A DNA stretch of 46,051 nucleotides from Candidatus Brocadia sapporoensis (GTDB lineage Bacteria > Planctomycetota > Brocadiia > Brocadiales > Brocadiaceae), in contig NZ_MJUW02000120.1 of NCBI RefSeq assembly GCF_001753675.2, forward strand, positions 1 through 46,051, read 5' to 3'. Below, in pieces: positions 8,633 through 15,990 of this stretch (position 1 is its first letter; the number at the start of each line of letters is the position of its first letter). The position numbers and the translations under genes were made by a program. Below the pieces are notes generated by a model. That model was given only the letters and a program-made list of their open reading frames with translations. It had not been told where the DNA came from and ran no database searches.

Positions 8633-8649
8633 GTGAATTACCAATTCAC
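8633..8649. promoter_or_regulatory. Inverted repeat upstream of the hydrogenase operon
   Basis: GTGAATT (8633-8639) and AATTCAC (8643-8649) form a perfect 7-bp inverted repeat with a 3-bp spacer, about 110 bp before the hyfB start. Symmetric sites of this size are typical of dimeric regulators. I cannot place a convincing promoter beside it, so a role as operator for the leftward operon is only a guess. Confidence 0.25.
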
Positions 8650-8779
8650 ATAGCCGTAAAGGTGTTTTAGTTTAGGATGATTTTTCAAAAAAACTTGGCG
8701 CATTCTATCTAAATAATAAATAAAAATCAAGTAATTATACGGAAGCCGGCAGTAAGCTGTACTTTAAATGTCAGTCTCA

Positions 8780-8974
8780 TTAAAGATTTTTAAGAGATAG
8801 TAAAATCTCTCCCGCATCTATACATCTGCAAATGGGACATTTTTCTTGCGAAATAAGAGATTCGCGATCTTTAAGTAGCTTAAATGCCTCTTTAAAAGAA
8901 CGGGAGGTAATTTGCCAATTTCCTCCATATTCTTTTAGATTCCCACAAGAACAATATACTACTGGCTCAGACAT
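8780..8974 (-). CDS. Small CxC/CxxC protein of unknown function
   Basis: The predicted 64-residue product has a Y-C-S-C-G motif near the N-terminus and K-C-P-I-C-R-C in the second half. This could be one zinc-binding site or a redox pair. I do not recognise the family. I prefer ATG 8974, because a GAGGGA sits seven bases upstream; a TTG two codons earlier is less likely. Charged residues between the Cys motifs suggest a small soluble cytoplasmic protein. It is transcribed in the same direction as the hydrogenase operon but separated by 255 bp, so it is probably its own unit. Confidence 0.6.
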   Translation of the reverse strand: MSEPVVYCSCGNLKEYGGNWQITSRSFKEAFKLLKDRESLISQEKCPICRCIDAGEILLSLKNL

Positions 8975-9120
8975 GAACAATCCCTCAAATTTATGAACAA
9001 AATCATATAAAGTTGACTTTTTAGTAACTCGCCCTAAAAAACTCGAAATAATATCCTTTTATATACCGAAACAAGTTAAGAATTCAAGTCATTTTTGAAA
9101 AGTTACATATTTTGTTAGCA

Positions 9121-9277
9121 TTGTCCGGTTAGAAATTTGCGGGTACGTTTTTGTCATACCTGAACGCTTTTATCGAGTATCCAGTGAACCCTGAACTTCC
9201 TGTATTCCCGCTAAAAACATGCGGGAATTACCTCCCGAGAGCAATAAAACAAGACACGCAAATTTCTAACCGGACAA
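9121..9277. mobile_element. MITE-like element with 21-bp perfect terminal inverted repeats
   Basis: TTGTCCGGTTAGAAATTTGC plus G (9121-9141) and its exact reverse complement (9257-9277) bound a 157-bp, non-coding segment. Inside it is another perfect 8-bp inverted repeat, ATTCCCGC (9204-9211) / GCGGGAAT (9221-9228). No transposase is encoded. Perfect long termini with a short non-coding core are typical of miniature inverted-repeat elements. The target duplication is unclear: at most a CA dinucleotide on both sides. Confidence 0.6.
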
Positions 9278-9355
9278 CACCGCTTTTGCCCCTTCATTTG
9301 CATATTCTCCTGACGTCCTTAATTTCGCACATAACAAATAGTCATCACAAAATAG

Positions 9356-9553
9356 GCACAAAGTCAAATAACAATACTCCCACACAATATCCATGAAAAA
9401 AACGTCCTTCCTGATTCCCGTGTTACTGTTCTGGAGCCGGTTGTATGGAAAAAGGATATAGACGTTTGGTTGCAAATCATGAAGCAACAGGATACAAGGC
9501 TATTCGTGAAAATGAGGGTAAAAATCATAGAGTCCGCAGCTCTTGCCGGATAA
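9356..9553 (+). pseudogene. Possible gene fragment, unknown family
   Basis: The frame from 9356 to the TAA at 9551-9553 is open for 65 codons and looks protein-like (V-T-V-L-E-P-V-V-W-K-K-D-I-D-V-W-L-Q-I-M, then L-F-V-K-M-R-V-K-I-I-E). It has no ATG, GTG or TTG start and no ribosome-binding site, and a stop lies immediately upstream at 9353-9355. It sits between the MITE-like element and the riboswitch. I suspect a 5'-truncated remnant, but I cannot name the family and chance coding is possible. Confidence 0.25.
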
Positions 9554-9716
9554 GCTAAATATCGGGGATGTTATCTTATACATCGATTGTTTCTTACAAA
9601 AACCATTGATGGTGGGTTCTGCAAAGTAAGCTATCTGCAACAAATTCTTTAAAGCGCTTTGTTACAACAAGATTTTAAAACAAAACGATTTATGAAAGTG
9701 TGATGCCGTTCTTTTT

Positions 9717-9743
9717 TGTCAACAAATTGTTTTTTTGTTGACA
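9717..9743 (+). promoter_or_regulatory. Inverted repeat overlapping a TTGACA -35-like box
   Basis: TGTCAACAAA (9717-9726) and TTTGTTGACA (9734-9743) form a perfect 10-bp inverted repeat with a 7-nt spacer. The right arm ends in TTGACA (9738-9743), a perfect -35 consensus on the plus strand. The -10 region is weak (ACTTTA or TTTACC around 9762-9769). The riboswitch begins about 30 bp downstream, so this is the natural place for the injection-system promoter. The symmetry suggests a repressor site over the -35 or an activator site. Confidence 0.4.
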
Positions 9744-9795
9744 TCGTAACGACATTATGTCACTTTACCGCAATACACGAACGAACAAACAGAAG

Positions 9796-9912
9796 CATTA
9801 CGATAAGGGCAAACCCTGAGTGATCAGGGGACGCAAAGTAAAGGGTCTTTAAACATACAAGGATGTAGTTCAAAAGACAAACTTGCTTAAAAAGACAGCC
9901 TTACTGCCGAAG
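9796..9912 (+). promoter_or_regulatory. Cyclic di-GMP-I (GEMM) riboswitch aptamer
   Basis: The sequence holds the hallmark class I c-di-GMP aptamer blocks in order. These are GGGCAAACC (9807-9815), a short helix closed by a GNRA loop (CTGA-GTGA-TCAG, 9815-9826), GGACGCAAAG (9829-9838), GGGTCT (9843-9848), and a 3' CAGCC...TGCCGAAG (9896-9912). A long second helix can form: GTAA.GG (9838-9844) with CCTTAC (9899-9904), and GTCTTT (9845-9850) with AAAGAC (9891-9896). The GNRA loop and A-rich receptor fit the known tertiary contact. The aptamer lies 100 bp before the first injection-system gene. Its 3' strand is shared with an intrinsic terminator, so ligand binding should favour read-through. 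The identification rests on consensus recall, not a covariance-model score. Confidence 0.85.
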
Positions 9913-9954
9913 ATGTTTTACCCACGAACTTTGCAGTAAGGCTTTTTCGTTTTT
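9898..9954 (+). terminator. Intrinsic terminator, riboswitch expression platform
   Basis: GCCTTACTGC (9898-9907) pairs perfectly with GCAGTAAGGC (9933-9942), followed by TTTTTCGTTTTT (9943-9954). The stem extends inward by four weaker pairs (9909-9912 with 9929-9932). The 5' arm contains the same CCTTAC (9899-9904) needed for the aptamer's long helix, so terminator and ligand-bound aptamer are mutually exclusive. This arrangement predicts an ON switch: high c-di-GMP, read-through into the operon; low c-di-GMP, termination before it. Confidence 0.85.
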
Positions 9955-10010
9955 ACGTATTAAGGATCATGCATTATACGTCTGATTGAACCTTAGAGAA
10001 GAGGGACAAG

Positions 10011-10634
10011 ATGCTTTCACATGCCTTAACCATTGTAATGAATGAGTTGAATGCACACCTCGCCGAAAGCTACGGTTCTAACTCTCCTCAGGTTGGATTG
10101 AGAAATTTGGCAGAGGGATTTTCAGGTACCGCTGGCGAAAGAGACAGGCTTTACTTATCGGTAGTAAATATTAAAGATGAGAAAACCCTGAAGAACCTGC
10201 CAAACTATATACGAAACGACGCAACGCTCAGAGCAGTTTATGAAAATCCCCCTGTTTTTCTCAATTTTTTGATTCTTATGGCTGCAACCCATACGGATTA
10301 CACCAACGCATTATTGATATTATCGAGGGTAATACGTTTTTTCCAGTCCAAAAACGTGTTTACGCAAGACAATGTTTCCCCTGGTTCGATAACGAATTCG
10401 AGCCCAATTAACCCTCTTGACCAATTAGAAACGTTTAAGCTTATTTTTGATTTATATTCTCCAACCTTAGAGGAAGTCAATCATCTGTGGGGTACTTTGG
10501 GGGGCAAACAGTATCCTTTTGTTCTGTACACCTTAAGAATGCTTGAAATGAAGTTCAGAGCAGTCCAAAGCGAAAGCGGGCTTATTACCGAAGTTGTCAG
10601 CAGTTTCCATCACAGGAAAACGGTGGCGCCTTAA
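10011..10634 (+). CDS. DUF4255 protein, Afp16/Pvc16-like tube terminator
   Basis: The 207-residue product matches the Afp16/Pvc16 N-terminal domain family. It opens with A-L-T-I-V-M-N-E-L-N, has a central N-x-P-V-F-L-N-F-L-I-L-M block, and then the P-x-x-E-E-V-N-H-L-W-G-T-L-G-G-K-Y-P region that ends such proteins. Afp16-type proteins bind the distal end of the tube and sheath and fix the length of the particle. This is the first gene after the riboswitch and terminator. A GAGGGA precedes ATG 10011. In many eCIS loci this gene is terminal, but here it is leading. It ends 1 bp before the next ATG. Confidence 0.88.
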   Translation: MLSHALTIVMNELNAHLAESYGSNSPQVGLRNLAEGFSGTAGERDRLYLSVVNIKDEKTLKNLPNYIRNDATLRAVYENPPVFLNFLILMAATHTDYTNALLILSRVIRFFQSKNVFTQDNVSPGSITNSSPINPLDQLETFKLIFDLYSPTLEEVNHLWGTLGGKQYPFVLYTLRMLEMKFRAVQSESGLITEVVSSFHHRKTVAP

Positions 10635-10635
10635 T

Positions 10636-11646
10636 ATGGGTGAGATCATTATAAACGGATATAAACGGTTATTTGAAATACAGTTGCTCCACCATTACTG
10701 GCTGGATGATGGGGCGACGGTGTTCGATTTGATATCAACACAGACGCAACGGGACAAACGTCTGCTGTCGTATGACATGCGCCAATTCCTTTCAGTGTCG
10801 CCAACGGCTTCAACTTCAAAGTCTCTCAGGGGTTTTGGGTGTGTGTATAAGAACACGGCACTGGGGTGCGTGGTTGCGGTTCCGCAGGATGCTGTGATTC
10901 CGGCAGAAACGAAGTTCGAATTTACAGTGACGGTCATTGACCCTGCTTTTTACAACTACACTGCGTTGACTCTGCGTCCTCAGAAAATTTATGAATTATA
11001 CCATAAACCTGAAGATAAAACTTACCGGTTCAAAGAGGACGTGCCTGTGCTGTCAAATTTGACAGGGGCTTCAAGATGGACCGGCGATAATAAGGCTCTT
11101 TTCCTGTCCAGGGAATTTCCTGACCTTGCTGCAGACGACACGGTGGAATCACTCATTAAATCGGGAAACGAGCTGTATCAATTGACTGGTGATCAGCCTG
11201 ATGCAACTACTCAGCTTTTGAAAGTCAATAAGGACAGTGTGCCCGTATTTGTCAATCAGGATGACGTTCCGGCAATTGTGTCACCTGCTGGCCTTTCTGG
11301 TAAACCTTCACGGGGGATAGTGTTGTCGGATGATATTCCTGACAATGTATTTGCACTTATTCGTTTATCCGCTGTGAGGCTGGATAACAAGGATTTTAGT
11401 TTTGTCGACGGTAATGGACATGCGAAAGCACCTAACACGGTTTTTCAGATCCGTTTCAAGAATCGCTCAACGTTCTGGAAATACTTCAACAAGAAAACCG
11501 GCGCTGAAGTTTCTACCGGAACTGCCCCGCTTCCGTTATCCCATTATGGAAATGCAGGCGCAAAGCAAAAACCGTCGCAAGGTCTGGTAAAGGCCATGAA
11601 AAGTGGAGTCAAAATCACCCAGCTTGTCTCGGAAATTTATGTATAA
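10636..11646 (+). CDS. Unknown eCIS-associated protein, 336 aa
   Basis: I choose ATG 10636, one base after the stop of the DUF4255 gene. The frame extends back to a start at 10594 inside that gene, but the longer version only adds overlapping residues. The protein is soluble-looking and beta-rich. Its first 100 residues contain an F-T-V-T-V-I-D-P-A-F-Y-N-Y-T block that resembles an immunoglobulin-like strand pattern. No TM helix, signal peptide or enzyme motif is visible. Position directly after Afp16 and before the sheath suggests a structural part such as a cap adaptor or a particle-end protein. This is inference from gene order only. Confidence 0.7.
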   Translation: MGEIIINGYKRLFEIQLLHHYWLDDGATVFDLISTQTQRDKRLLSYDMRQFLSVSPTASTSKSLRGFGCVYKNTALGCVVAVPQDAVIPAETKFEFTVTVIDPAFYNYTALTLRPQKIYELYHKPEDKTYRFKEDVPVLSNLTGASRWTGDNKALFLSREFPDLAADDTVESLIKSGNELYQLTGDQPDATTQLLKVNKDSVPVFVNQDDVPAIVSPAGLSGKPSRGIVLSDDIPDNVFALIRLSAVRLDNKDFSFVDGNGHAKAPNTVFQIRFKNRSTFWKYFNKKTGAEVSTGTAPLPLSHYGNAGAKQKPSQGLVKAMKSGVKITQLVSEIYV

Positions 11647-11666
11647 CATTTAATTTCATTGTATAG

Positions 11667-11797
11667 GAATTTTCATTTTATTTAAGCGGGTTATAGGGTG
11701 GCATGGACAAACGTGTTTGTCCGTGTGATATATTCCAAGTCCGTGTGTATATTCAAACAACATGGACAAACACGTTTGTCCATGCCACCCTGTAACT
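11667..11797. repeat. Dispersed nested-palindrome repeat, copy 1
   Basis: Two 30-bp arms (11696-11725 and 11761-11790) are inverted copies with a single mismatch. Each arm contains its own hairpin, GGACAAAC-GT-GTTTGTCC in the left arm and GGACAAAC-AC-GTTTGTCC in the right. Pairing continues imperfectly outward for about seven more bases. A second copy in the same orientation lies at 37960-38092. The element occupies the gap between the unknown 336-aa gene and the sheath gene. Any ORF drawn through it is an artefact. I recall similar palindromes scattered through anammox genomes. Confidence 0.8.
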
Positions 11798-11838
11798 GAA
11801 GATATAACTCGAATTTTAATCAGAAAGGAGGAAATGAC

Positions 11839-13275
11839 ATGCCAACATTGTATAAAACCCCTGGGGTATACATCGAGGAGATCCCCAAGTTTCCACCCTC
11901 TATTGCACCGGTGGAGACGGCAATCCCGGCATTTATCGGGTACACGGAGAAAGCAGATGACCAGGTTGCTAATGACCTGCATTTAAAGCCGACGAGGATT
12001 TCGTCTATGGTTGAGTATGAAAAATACTTCGGTGTTGCACAAAAAGAAGAAAAAATCAAAGTTTTCATAGACGAAAAGCAAGAGAATGGCGTCACGGTCG
12101 AACTGAAAGCGACGGCTAGCCTTGCAGAAGCGGACCGTTCGAAGCATATCATGTATTACGCGCTTCAGATGTTTTTTGCAAATGGAGGAGGTCCTTGCTA
12201 CATTGTCTCTGTAGAGCGTTACAAGAGCAACTTTGGTGACAGCTTGGTAGAAACTGAATTAAAAGCAGGACTAGACGTCTTAATCAAAGAGGACGAACCA
12301 ACGCTGATAATTATACCGGAGGCGCAAAGTCTTTCTATCGCAGATTTCAAATCCCTTCACGACGAGGCTCTTAAGCAATGCGCTGATTTGAAGGATCGCT
12401 TTGTCATTATGGATTTGCATGGAGATACCGTATCCTTATCGGACCAGAACGCCAATCTGCTAACAGCCGTAGGAAATTTTAGGTCAAATGGCATTGGCAT
12501 CGGCAATCTCAAATACGGAGCTGTCTATGGCCCAAACATAGAAACCGTCTTAGATTTTGCTTGTGATGAGACACAAATCGACGTAACAGTAGTAACCAAT
12601 GGCGCTGCAGCTTCTCCGGTTAAACTAGATACCCTGGAAACTACAAGTAGCCGTGTGTATGAATTAGCTAAGGCCGCAATTAGGGATATGTCCTGCAAAA
12701 TGCCTCCTTCTTCGTCTATTGCAGGCATTTATGCAGCCGTAGATAACAGCCGTGGGGTTTGGAAGGCTCCAGCTAACGTTAGCATGAATGGCGTCATTAA
12801 GCCTACGATTCAGTTTTCTAATACGGAACAGGATCAAATGAACGTAGATCCCACAGCCGGAAAATCTGTTAACGCTATCCGCGCTTTTATCGGCAAAGGG
12901 ACTCTTGTCTGGGGCGCCCGCACCCTTGCAGGAAACGACAATGAATGGCGCTATATCAACGTGCGTCGGTTTTTCAACTTTGTGGAAGAATCGTCCAAAA
13001 AGGCTACGGAACAATTTGTCTTCGAACCGAACGACGCCAATACCTGGGTGCGCGTGCAGGGAATGATTGAGAATTTCCTCACTTTCCTCTGGCGACAAGG
13101 CGCTTTGCAGGGTGTGAAACCCGAGCATGCCTTTTATGTTGCGGTTGGACTTGGCAAAACCATGACCCCCCTTGATATTCTTGAAGGCCGTATGATTGTC
13201 GAGATCGGCATGGCTGTTGTTCGTCCTGCCGAATTTATCATTCTCAGATTCTCCCATAAGATGGCTGAGTCATAA
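11839..13275 (+). CDS. Contractile sheath protein (Afp2-4/phage tail sheath family)
   Basis: The 478-residue protein begins with the sheath signature T-P-G-V-Y-I-E-E-I-P, followed by P-V-E-T-A-I-P-A-F-I-G-Y-T. Its C-terminal domain has the conserved W-G-A-R-T-L run, then W-R-Y-I-N-V-R-R-F-F and the closing I-V-E-I-G-M-A-V-V-R-P-A-E-F-I-I-L-R-F. Sheath subunits wrap the tube and contract to drive it through the target envelope. A very strong AAAGGAGG ribosome site precedes the ATG, as expected for the most abundant component. Photorhabdus PVC and Serratia Afp carry three sheath paralogues; only one is present here. Confidence 0.96.
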   Translation: MPTLYKTPGVYIEEIPKFPPSIAPVETAIPAFIGYTEKADDQVANDLHLKPTRISSMVEYEKYFGVAQKEEKIKVFIDEKQENGVTVELKATASLAEADRSKHIMYYALQMFFANGGGPCYIVSVERYKSNFGDSLVETELKAGLDVLIKEDEPTLIIIPEAQSLSIADFKSLHDEALKQCADLKDRFVIMDLHGDTVSLSDQNANLLTAVGNFRSNGIGIGNLKYGAVYGPNIETVLDFACDETQIDVTVVTNGAAASPVKLDTLETTSSRVYELAKAAIRDMSCKMPPSSSIAGIYAAVDNSRGVWKAPANVSMNGVIKPTIQFSNTEQDQMNVDPTAGKSVNAIRAFIGKGTLVWGARTLAGNDNEWRYINVRRFFNFVEESSKKATEQFVFEPNDANTWVRVQGMIENFLTFLWRQGALQGVKPEHAFYVAVGLGKTMTPLDILEGRMIVEIGMAVVRPAEFIILRFSHKMAES

Positions 13276-13287
13276 ACGAAAGGCGAT

Positions 13288-13313
13288 GTTTTGGCCTGTC
13301 CATAGGCCAAAAC
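13288..13313 (+). other. Intercistronic hairpin after the sheath gene
   Basis: GTTTTGGCCT (13288-13297) and AGGCCAAAAC (13304-13313) form a perfect 10-bp stem with a 6-nt loop, 13 bp beyond the sheath stop. No T run follows, so it should not terminate transcription by itself. Such hairpins can protect the upstream message from 3' exonucleases, which would raise sheath output over downstream genes. Confidence 0.45.
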
Positions 13314-13408
13314 CATAAAGAGTTCGTCCATAGCGCTTTCTCTGCACAGGACACTTCAAAAGATTGAAATAGACGCCTAATTGGGAAATTTAAAGGAGGA
13401 AGATAAAA

Positions 13409-14170
13409 ATGGCTGAAAATGTTGAAGACAAATTGAAAACCTTGAAGAATACATTGCAGACCACAGAAGGGATAATCGAAAGTAAAACAAAAGAAAAAAA
13501 TACCTTAAAAGGAGATATAGCGAATTTAGAAAAGATAGTAAAAGAGATTAATCAGTTATCAGATGCTTACAAGCAAGGACTCACAGTTATTCAAAAGGAT
13601 GAAACTGAAATCGAAAGTTACATTAGTTTAAAGGAGCCTATGATCGAAACTGCCATAAAGGATAAGAAGGAGGACTTTGACTCTACAATCAAGGGGTTTG
13701 ATGATTCCATAGATACTATCCAAAAGGAGGTCGATTCGCTAAGGGAAGCTGTCGAAAATGCACAGAAAGAATACGAAGGGGCAAAAGAAAAACGTGACAT
13801 GAGTCAGAATGAATACAATTCCTTTAAGGCTAAACAAAAGGTCATTGAGAACAACCTAAAAACGCTTAAAGATTTAAAGAAACGAATAGAACAGGAAGAA
13901 GATGATAAAGATACGGCTAATATGTATTTCTTTCTCCAGGAAAGCAAGAAACTTTTGGATGCAACGAAAACTGATATTTTGTCTGAGAAGGATTTCAAAA
14001 ATAAACTGCTAGAAGAGTGGGCCAAACTCGACGCAGATGAAATGAGCGCAAGAACTAAAGAGTTGTCAGTGGAGGTGGCAAAGAATAAACTTAACGAAAA
14101 GCAAAAAGCATTGGAAACAGCAAGGAAAGAACGCAACCAGCATATTTTGGAAAAACTGAAAACAATATAA
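13409..14170 (+). CDS. Coiled-coil protein of unknown function in eCIS locus
   Basis: The 253-residue protein is almost wholly charged heptad-like helix (Lys/Glu/Asp-rich, with Leu/Ile at regular spacing). There is one aromatic stretch near residues 171-175 (M-Y-F-F-L). It has no Pro-rich, Cys-rich or TM segment and no signal peptide. A strong AAAGGAGG precedes the ATG, so it may be made in quantity. It sits between sheath and tube genes, where Afp and PVC loci have no equivalent. It could be a lumen or tape component, a chaperone for tube or sheath assembly, or a cargo. I do not recognise the family. Confidence 0.8.
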   Translation: MAENVEDKLKTLKNTLQTTEGIIESKTKEKNTLKGDIANLEKIVKEINQLSDAYKQGLTVIQKDETEIESYISLKEPMIETAIKDKKEDFDSTIKGFDDSIDTIQKEVDSLREAVENAQKEYEGAKEKRDMSQNEYNSFKAKQKVIENNLKTLKDLKKRIEQEEDDKDTANMYFFLQESKKLLDATKTDILSEKDFKNKLLEEWAKLDADEMSARTKELSVEVAKNKLNEKQKALETARKERNQHILEKLKTI

Positions 14171-14192
14171 CATATATTGAAAGGAGAACACC

Positions 14193-14630
14193 ATGGCACA
14201 GGAATATCCAATACCCAGATTTCACTTTCAGGTGGATTGGGGTGGGGCAAAAATCAGTTTCACCGAAGTGACAGGACTTGTTATGGAGAGGGAAAAGATC
14301 GAATATCGGCATAGCGACAGCAAAGACTTCAATAAAATAGCCATGCCGGGATTGATCAAAAACAACAACATTACCCTGAAACGAGGCAAATTTGAAAAAG
14401 ATTTTGATTTCAATGTATGGCTGGATGCTGTAGCCAACGAGAGGGTGGGAAATCGGCGTGACGTGGTCATCCGATTATTGAATGAAAAGCACGAACCCGT
14501 GGCGGCGTGGTCGGCCACCAGGTGCTTTCCCATAAAGATTACCGCCCCTGATTTGAAATCTGATGCGAATGAAGCAGCGATAGAGAGTATTGAGGTTGCC
14601 CATGAAGGGTTGAAATTAATGAAAATTTAA
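14193..14630 (+). CDS. Inner tube protein (Afp1/Afp5, gp19-like)
   Basis: The 145-residue protein has the tube fold signatures: P-x-x-R-F-H-F-x-V-D-W-G near the start, F-T-E-V-T-G-L, and the L-K-R-G loop before the D-F-N-V-W-L helix. Hexamers of this family stack to make the rigid inner tube that carries the effector. A GAAAGGAG site precedes ATG 14193. It is probably the bulk tube protein, because it is the first of two paralogues and carries the stronger ribosome site. Its TAA stop overlaps an alternative ATG of the next gene. Confidence 0.94.
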   Translation: MAQEYPIPRFHFQVDWGGAKISFTEVTGLVMEREKIEYRHSDSKDFNKIAMPGLIKNNNITLKRGKFEKDFDFNVWLDAVANERVGNRRDVVIRLLNEKHEPVAAWSATRCFPIKITAPDLKSDANEAAIESIEVAHEGLKLMKI

Positions 14631-14641
14631 TGAGATGTGCT

Positions 14642-15079
14642 ATGAGCGACTATTATCCGCCGTGGGGGTTTTACTATCAGGTTAAATTCGGCATCAGCCA
14701 GAACAAGAATGACGCGCGTTTTCAGACGGTTTCAGGATTGTCCGTGGAATACGACATGGAAGAGTATAAGGAAGGCGGCGAAAATCGTTTTGTCCACAAG
14801 CTGCCCGTGCGCACCAAATATGCGGATCTGGCGCTGAAGCGCGGTATGCTGACGGATTCTGAAGTGATCAAGTGGTTCCTCAATGCCTTCCGTGACCGTG
14901 AGTTTAAGCCTACGGAAGTCAGCATTATTCTGATGAACGAAAAGGGCGAGCCTTTGCGTACCTGGAATGTGGTTAATGCCATCCCCAGGAAATGGGTTAT
15001 CAGCGACTTGAATGCCAGTGAAAATTCAGTTGTCATAGAGACGATGGAGCTTTCCTATCGTTATTTTACGATTCAATAA
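14642..15079 (+). CDS. Second tube protein, baseplate-proximal (Afp5-like)
   Basis: This 145-residue paralogue of the preceding tube protein begins Y-Y-P-P-W-G-F-Y-Y-Q-V-K-F. It keeps the family's V-S-G-L-S-V-E-Y block and the L-A-L-K-R-G loop. I take ATG 14642 as the start because it gives the typical N-terminus; an ATG at 14630 overlapping the previous stop would add four residues. Afp5-type proteins form the first tube layers on the baseplate and link to the LysM adaptor. The two copies are clearly diverged, so they are not a recent duplication. Confidence 0.92.
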   Translation: MSDYYPPWGFYYQVKFGISQNKNDARFQTVSGLSVEYDMEEYKEGGENRFVHKLPVRTKYADLALKRGMLTDSEVIKWFLNAFRDREFKPTEVSIILMNEKGEPLRTWNVVNAIPRKWVISDLNASENSVVIETMELSYRYFTIQ

Positions 15080-15100
15080 GGGCAAAAAAGGAGATTGCGA

Positions 15101-15283
15101 ATGCCTATCGAAATTAAAGAACTCCATATACGCGTTTCAGTCAATACACCGCAAATCGGCCAACCGGGGGGAGTCCGAAGGGTCGCTTCCGGCAGCAATC
15201 CTGCTGCTGATGCGAAAGAGGCAATAGTGGCGGAATGCGTAGAACAGGTATTGCAAATTATCCAAAATAAGGCGGAGCGCTGA
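15101..15283 (+). CDS. DUF5908 small eCIS protein (Afp6 position)
   Basis: A 60-residue protein beginning M-P-I-E-I-K-E-L-H-I-R-V-S-V, the typical start of DUF5908 proteins found between tube and LysM adaptor genes in eCIS loci. AAAGGAGA at 15087-15094 decides ATG 15101 over a TTG two codons upstream. The second half forms one amphipathic helix (E-C-V-E-Q-V-L-Q-I-I). Its biochemical role is not known to me. The start of the next gene overlaps its stop. Confidence 0.85.
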   Translation: MPIEIKELHIRVSVNTPQIGQPGGVRRVASGSNPAADAKEAIVAECVEQVLQIIQNKAER

Positions 15284-15990
15284 TGGCTTACGGTAAATTG
15301 GAGAAGATGCTGATCCTCGCCTTCGATAGCTCCGAAGCCGCTGAAAGCGGCGGAAAAATGGAGGCGAAAGACAGTTTTGAGGCATTGATCAACCCGGAAA
15401 CTTATACGCTTGACTATAAACTCAAGTTTTCTGAGTCAGGGCAGGGGCAGGGAACGAGCGGTAAGCAATTAAAATACGAGTATACTGAACCGGAGGAAAT
15501 CACCTTCGAGTTTCTCTTTGATAACACAGGGATTATTGACGGTAAACCACATGATTCAATCGCTGACGACATAAAAAAGTTCAAACAGGTATTAATTGAA
15601 TACAAGGGCGATGCCCACGAGCCGCGTCATTTCAAGCTGGTGTGGGGTGAAAATTCAATTTTCAAGGGCAGGGTTACTGACGTCGGTATCACTTATAAGA
15701 TGTTCAAAACCGATGGGACTCCCATTCGGGCAACAGCTAAAGTCAAGTTTAAAAGTAGCATTGAAGAACAAAAACGGGCGGCAAAGGAAAACAAGCAGTC
15801 GTCTGATTTGACGCATTCTCGTAAGGTGAAGCTCGGCGATACCCTGCCGCTTATGTGTTACCGGATATATGGAGACTCAAAATATTATCTTAAAGTTGCG
15901 GAAGCAAACGGCCTGGGCAATTTCCGGTCGCTAACGCCTGGACAAGATATTGCTTTTCCGCCAATTGAAAAGACGGGTAAGCAACGGTGA
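15283..15990 (+). CDS. LysM-domain tube/baseplate adaptor (Afp7-like)
   Basis: The 235-residue protein has an N-terminal baseplate domain, with the block F-E-A-L-I-N-P-E-T-Y near residues 29-40. It ends with a LysM-like domain (about residues 180-232: K-V-K-L-G-D-T-L-P, Y-G-D-S-K-Y-Y, then L-T-P-G-Q-D-I-A-F-P-P). Proteins of this type (Afp7/Pvc7, T4 gp53-like) join the tube to the spike and baseplate. The ATG overlaps the previous stop, and the end overlaps the GTG start of the spike gene, so translation is probably coupled. Confidence 0.93.
   Translation: MAYGKLEKMLILAFDSSEAAESGGKMEAKDSFEALINPETYTLDYKLKFSESGQGQGTSGKQLKYEYTEPEEITFEFLFDNTGIIDGKPHDSIADDIKKFKQVLIEYKGDAHEPRHFKLVWGENSIFKGRVTDVGITYKMFKTDGTPIRATAKVKFKSSIEEQKRAAKENKQSSDLTHSRKVKLGDTLPLMCYRIYGDSKYYLKVAEANGLGNFRSLTPGQDIAFPPIEKTGKQR

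Noticed and set aside
9151-9487. Two short frames (81 and 73 codons) across the MITE-like element
   Set aside because: They start inside the element or oppose the better fragment at 9356-9553, and have no ribosome site.
10594-10635. Longer start for the 336-aa eCIS protein
   Set aside because: It would overlap the DUF4255 gene by 41 bp with no ribosome site, while ATG 10636 is placed directly after the stop.
11656-11986. Overlapping frames of about 74-108 codons on both strands across the repeat before the sheath gene
   Set aside because: They run through the nested palindrome and into the sheath gene, lack ribosome sites, and the same kind of frame recurs in the second repeat copy, so they are artefacts of the repeat.
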